A stretch of 9,051 nucleotides of DNA from Acinetobacter sp. (GTDB lineage: Bacteria > Pseudomonadota > Gammaproteobacteria > Pseudomonadales > Moraxellaceae). The translations under genes were made by a program, and so were the position numbers. The notes below the pieces were generated by a model. It ran no database searches. It worked only from the letters and a program-made list of their open reading frames with translations, and was not told the DNA's origin. Within the stretch, counting starts at the first letter, position 1, and each line of letters opens with the position of its first letter. The stretch is taken from contig JASLJB010000005.1 in NCBI GenBank assembly GCA_030152605.1, forward strand, positions 1-9,051, read 5' to 3'. Below, one piece after another: positions 6,069-9,051 of the stretch.

Positions 6069-6812
6069 ATGAAGAAGAAATCAAAATATTTGACGTGGTG
6101 GTTGCTCGCTGTCTTTGCTTTTTTGATTTTTGTGTTGCTACAAATTCCCGCAACGTGGCTTATTTCTAAGTTCTATAAAGATAATCAAGTATTACAAAAT
6201 ATCAGTGGCAATATTTGGCAAGGACAAGCGGATTGGCGTAAAGGTGAATTGAAAGGTTCAGTGGCATGGAAAACCCGTCCCTTGGATTTGATTTTACTTC
6301 GTCTCGGTGCCAACCTCGAAATACAGAGTGGTACAACACAGATAAAATCCGTCGTGGCTTATGGTCTAGGCAAAAAGCTGATGCTGAGACAACTCAGCGG
6401 CAAGATTGCCCCAGAAACACTCAAGACCTTAGTCAACTGGCAATGGCCTGCCAATTTGATTCAACTCAATGATGTGCAACTCAATTACCAGAAAGATACT
6501 GGGTTTAGCCAGGCTGAAGGTGGATTGCAGTGGGGCGGTGGCGAGTTGGTCTATGTGTTTTCAGATCGTCAAGAGCGCATGAATATTCCATCTTTAAAAG
6601 CGGCACTCAGCGATGATGCAGGTAAATTACAGTTTGATATTCAGGATCAACGTAGTCAAAAAATGGCCAATTTAGTGCTCGATCCAAGCATGATGCTCGA
6701 TGTGCAGTTGACTCAACGCATGTTACTCAATGTGCCTTCCTATGAGGGTAAAGCTGGATTGGATACTTATGTGATCACCACACGCCAACCTTTAATTCAG
6801 GGGGGATTCTAA
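6069..6812 (+). CDS. gspN: Type II secretion system protein N
   Basis: Inner-membrane protein of 247 residues, typical for GspN, an accessory component found in only some type II secretion systems. After MKKKSK comes a single hydrophobic anchor (about residues 8-32), followed by a periplasmic domain. The family pattern of an early GNIWQGQADW block (47-56) and GSVAWKTRPLDL (63-74) is clear. I start at the ATG at 6069, preceded by AAGATGG (6052-6058); a TTG one codon upstream at 6066 is a less likely start. The gene opens the gspN-gspC-gspD cluster. The 130 bases between the hns terminator and this gene must hold the promoter; TATATT at 6009-6014 is a possible -10, but I see no good -35 partner. 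The protein may contact GspC and GspD, but this cannot be judged from sequence. Confidence 0.87.
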   Translation: MKKKSKYLTWWLLAVFAFLIFVLLQIPATWLISKFYKDNQVLQNISGNIWQGQADWRKGELKGSVAWKTRPLDLILLRLGANLEIQSGTTQIKSVVAYGLGKKLMLRQLSGKIAPETLKTLVNWQWPANLIQLNDVQLNYQKDTGFSQAEGGLQWGGGELVYVFSDRQERMNIPSLKAALSDDAGKLQFDIQDQRSQKMANLVLDPSMMLDVQLTQRMLLNVPSYEGKAGLDTYVITTRQPLIQGGF

Positions 6813-6813
6813 T

Positions 6814-6873
6814 ATGTGCCTCGCAACATCAGAATCGCAGCGTCGTGATCTAGAAATGAGTGTCAAAGCATGA
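6814..6873 (+). CDS. Possible 19-codon ORF between gspN and gspC
   Basis: An ATG one base after the gspN stop begins a 19-residue reading frame (MCLATSESQRRDLEMSVKA). Its TGA overlaps the gspC start codon as ATGA. It has a purine-rich ribosome site, GGGGGA at 6801-6806, seven bases ahead, which is better than anything directly before gspC. The peptide resembles nothing I know and has no membrane segment. It could be a translated coupling peptide that delivers ribosomes to gspC, or an accident of spacing. Conservation across relatives would decide. Confidence 0.35.
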   Translation: MCLATSESQRRDLEMSVKA

Positions 6874-7709
6874 GTATTAAAGCGCAACTTGAAAATATTC
6901 AATGGTCTCGTATAGATCGTCTCTCACCTTTTGTATTATTGCTGCTGATTTTGGCGTTGTGCTGGAAATTGGCATCGATCTTTTGGTGGGTGATTGCGCC
7001 GCCACAGGTGATTCAACCTGAACCAGTGGTCTTGGGTTCAAAACAAGCACAAGTGCCGAACATTTCTAGTTTCTCTTTGTTTTATGAGGCGGGCGCAAGC
7101 TCGGCACAGGCCAATGATAGTCTGGCGATGCAATTACAAGGGGTGATGGTGGCACAGCCGAGTCGCTTATCTTCGGCGGTGATCAAGGTCAATGAGACGG
7201 CTGAGCGCTATGTGATTGGGCAGATGATTGAGGGCAGCTCTTTTCAGTTGGCTGAAGTGCACTGGAATCATGTGGTGCTGAAACAGAGCAATGGCGGCAG
7301 CCGCGAGTTAAAGTTTAATGGCATCGAAAATTTATATCAGCCTTTACAACCAGAACAGTCCAATACTGCGCCAGCGAGTTCTTCGCCAGCGCCTGCAACA
7401 GAGACCACACAACAAAATGTCTTGGGACATGCGATCGAACAAATCGGTGAGGATCGGGAAGAATATTTAAAAAAAATGGGCGTGAATACGGCCGGTGGGG
7501 AGGGTTATGAGGTGACAGATCAAACCCCGACTGCACTGCGCAGTAAATTAGGCTTGCGTCCAGGAGATCGCATTATGTCACTCAATGGTCAAAGTGTTGG
7601 TCAAGGACAAAATGATGCGCAGCTGCTAGAACAGGCCAAGCGTGAAGGAAAAGTAAAAATTGAAGTTAAGCGTGGTGATCAAACGATGACCATTCAGCAA
7701 AGTTTGTAA
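6870..7709 (+). CDS. gspC: Type II secretion system protein C
   Basis: Inner-membrane platform component of 279 residues that links the assembly platform to the outer-membrane secretin. A short cytoplasmic N-terminus leads to one transmembrane segment (about residues 20-43). The periplasmic homology region spans about 85-150 (LQGVMVAQPSRLSSAVI, then RYVIGQMIEGSSFQLAEV), the part known in this family to bind the N0 domain of GspD. A Pro/Ala/Ser/Thr-rich linker (about 161-182) connects to a C-terminal PDZ domain (about 210-275) with its signature LRPGDRIMSLNG at 229-240. The PDZ form resembles Pseudomonas/Vibrio-type GspC. Its start overlaps the stop of a 19-codon ORF, and its own ribosome site is weak. 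gspD follows after 40 bases, which suits a co-transcribed pair of interacting proteins. Confidence 0.94.
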   Translation: MSIKAQLENIQWSRIDRLSPFVLLLLILALCWKLASIFWWVIAPPQVIQPEPVVLGSKQAQVPNISSFSLFYEAGASSAQANDSLAMQLQGVMVAQPSRLSSAVIKVNETAERYVIGQMIEGSSFQLAEVHWNHVVLKQSNGGSRELKFNGIENLYQPLQPEQSNTAPASSSPAPATETTQQNVLGHAIEQIGEDREEYLKKMGVNTAGGEGYEVTDQTPTALRSKLGLRPGDRIMSLNGQSVGQGQNDAQLLEQAKREGKVKIEVKRGDQTMTIQQSL

Positions 7710-7749
7710 GTGCTTGAGTCACGAATAGAATTAGGATAAACAATACGTT

Positions 7750-9051
7750 ATGGCTTTTTTGAATCAACATCGGTCATTGTGGGCAGTGGTTGCAGCAGCG
7801 CCCATCATGGCGGCAATGACCACTTCTGTATATGCGCAAACATGGAAAATTAACTTGCGTGATGCTGATTTGACGGCATTTATTAATGAAGTTGCAGATA
7901 TTACAGGTAAAAATTTTGCAGTTGATCCGCGAGTTCGTGGCAATGTCACGGTCATCTCGAATAAAGCACTGAATAAAAATGAAGTCTATGACCTGTTCTT
8001 GGGCGTGCTGAATGTCAATGGTGTCGTGGCGGTACCATCGGGCAATACCATCCGTTTGGTGCCGGACAGCAATGTTAAAAACTCAGGTGTGCCTTATGAT
8101 GCACGTAATCGTGCCCAAGGCGATCAAGTGGTCACTCGGGTGATTTGGCTTGAAAACACCAATCCCAATGATTTGATTCCCGCGATTCGGCCATTGATGC
8201 CGCAGTTTGCACACTTGGCCGCGGTACAAGGCACCAATGCACTGATCATTTCAGATCGTGCCAGTAATATTTATCAGCTTGAAACCATTATTCGTAATCT
8301 CGATGGCACAGGCCAAAACGATATCGAAGCCATCACCTTGCAGTCGAGTCAGGCTGAGGAAATTATTGGGCTATTGGAAACCATGTCTGCAACAGGTTCA
8401 TCCAAGGATATGGCCGGCTCACGGGTCAGACTGATTGCAGATCCTCGCACCAATCGTATCGTGATCAAGGGAGATACCGGTTCACGTAAACGCCTACGTC
8501 AGATGATCGAAATGTTGGATGTGCCTTCTGCAGATCGATTGGGCGGACTGAAAGTCTATAAGTTGCGTTACGCCAGTGCGGAGAATTTATCTAAAATTTT
8601 ACAAGGCTTGGTCACTGGCCAAGCGGTTGAAAGTAGCGCTGATAGCGCCTCGGGTGGACAAAGCGCAAGTCAGAACAACATCAATAATTTGATTGGCAAT
8701 AAAGGCGCGTCTGGATCGGGCAGTAGTGGTTCATCGAATATCTCGACCCCAGGAATTAATCTGGGCGGATCAAATCGCAACACGCAAAACAATGTCACCA
8801 GTTTTAATGGCAATGGCGTGAGTATTATTGCGGATACGAGCCAGAATGCTTTGGTGGTCAAAGCCGATCCGCAGTTGATGCGTGAAATTGATGCCGCGAT
8901 TCAACAGCTTGATGTCCGACGTCAGCAAGTCATGATTGAAGCTGCGATCATCGAAGTCGCCGGTAGTGATGCCGATCAACTGGGCGTGCAATGGGCCTTG
9001 GGCAACCTCAGCAATGGGATTGGGTTGATCAACTTCTCCAATGTCGGCACC
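7750..9051 (+). CDS. gspD: Type II secretion system secretin GspD (3' end beyond window)
   Basis: Outer-membrane secretin that forms the exit channel for folded type II substrates. The first 434 codons are present without a stop; family members usually have about 650-770 residues. A signal peptide is clear, with probable cleavage after VYA (A29/Q30). The mature start TWKINLRDADLTAFINEV begins the N0 domain (to about residue 105), followed by the ring-building N1, N2 and N3 domains. N3 carries a long Ser/Gly/Asn-rich insertion at residues 295-348. QQVMIEAAIIEV, shortly before the window end, marks entry into the secretin barrel domain; the gate and the pilotin-binding end lie outside. The ATG at 7750 is preceded by TTAGGATAAA (AGGA at 7733-7736), a slightly distant site of 13 bases. 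The preceding genes gspN and gspC confirm the call. Confidence 0.96.
   Translation, partial: MAFLNQHRSLWAVVAAAPIMAAMTTSVYAQTWKINLRDADLTAFINEVADITGKNFAVDPRVRGNVTVISNKALNKNEVYDLFLGVLNVNGVVAVPSGNTIRLVPDSNVKNSGVPYDARNRAQGDQVVTRVIWLENTNPNDLIPAIRPLMPQFAHLAAVQGTNALIISDRASNIYQLETIIRNLDGTGQNDIEAITLQSSQAEEIIGLLETMSATGSSKDMAGSRVRLIADPRTNRIVIKGDTGSRKRLRQMIEMLDVPSADRLGGLKVYKLRYASAENLSKILQGLVTGQAVESSADSASGGQSASQNNINNLIGNKGASGSGSSGSSNISTPGINLGGSNRNTQNNVTSFNGNGVSIIADTSQNALVVKADPQLMREIDAAIQQLDVRRQQVMIEAAIIEVAGSDADQLGVQWALGNLSNGIGLINFSNVGT

Noticed and set aside
6046..6069. Seven-codon ORF ending in a TGATG overlap with gspN
   Set aside because: It is very short, has no ribosome site of its own, and AT-rich leaders yield such frames often. 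The AAGATGG inside it serves better as the gspN ribosome site.
7764..7955. Minus-strand ORFs at 7764-7955, 8670-8861 and 8770-8991
   Set aside because: All are antisense to gspD, which reads continuously from 7750 to the window end with a signal peptide and secretin domains.
1..9051. tRNA, rRNA, CRISPR array, transposase or defence genes
   Set aside because: Reading both strands showed no cloverleaf-like or rRNA sequence, no regularly spaced repeats, and no reading frame resembling transposases, integrases, nucleases or toxin-antitoxin pairs.

Overview
The window looks like the chromosome of an Acinetobacter-type gammaproteobacterium (Moraxellaceae). Three things suggest this: low to moderate GC, the order LytTR regulator - hemC - hemD - hemX - hemY known from Pseudomonadales, and a gspN-gspC-gspD type II secretion cluster next to a short H-NS gene ending in KLEDFLI. 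The genus call is inference from gene order and protein character, not from a database search. All credible genes are on the + strand.

Layout: (1) 47-784 encodes an AlgR-like LytTR response regulator; its histidine kinase would be expected just upstream, outside the window. (2) 785-1187 has no gene but is dense in inverted repeats: a nested 76-bp palindromic unit that also resembles a terminator, a second 76-bp unit bounded by a perfect 12-bp inverted repeat, a smaller hairpin, an operator-like palindrome between direct repeats, and an extended -10 promoter for hemC. (3) 1188-5410 is a tightly packed block, hemC-hemD-hemX-hemY-thioesterase, with gaps of 12, -4, 4 and -4 bases, so probably one transcript. 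HemC and HemD make uroporphyrinogen III from porphobilinogen. HemX and HemY are inner-membrane proteins that travel with them. The last gene is a hotdog acyl-CoA thioesterase with no obvious link to heme. (4) 5411-5932 is a self-contained hns unit: a good sigma70 promoter, the gene and a strong intrinsic terminator. (5) 6069-9051 is the start of a type II secretion operon: gspN, a possible 19-codon ORF, gspC, and gspD running off the window end.

Most of the content is conserved housekeeping, and I see no defence system, mobile-element gene, CRISPR array, tRNA or rRNA. The observations most worth a second look are the structured 818-1040 intergenic region, the abrupt drop in GC inside hemY at about position 4500, and the small ORF that starts after gspN and overlaps the gspC start codon as ATGA.
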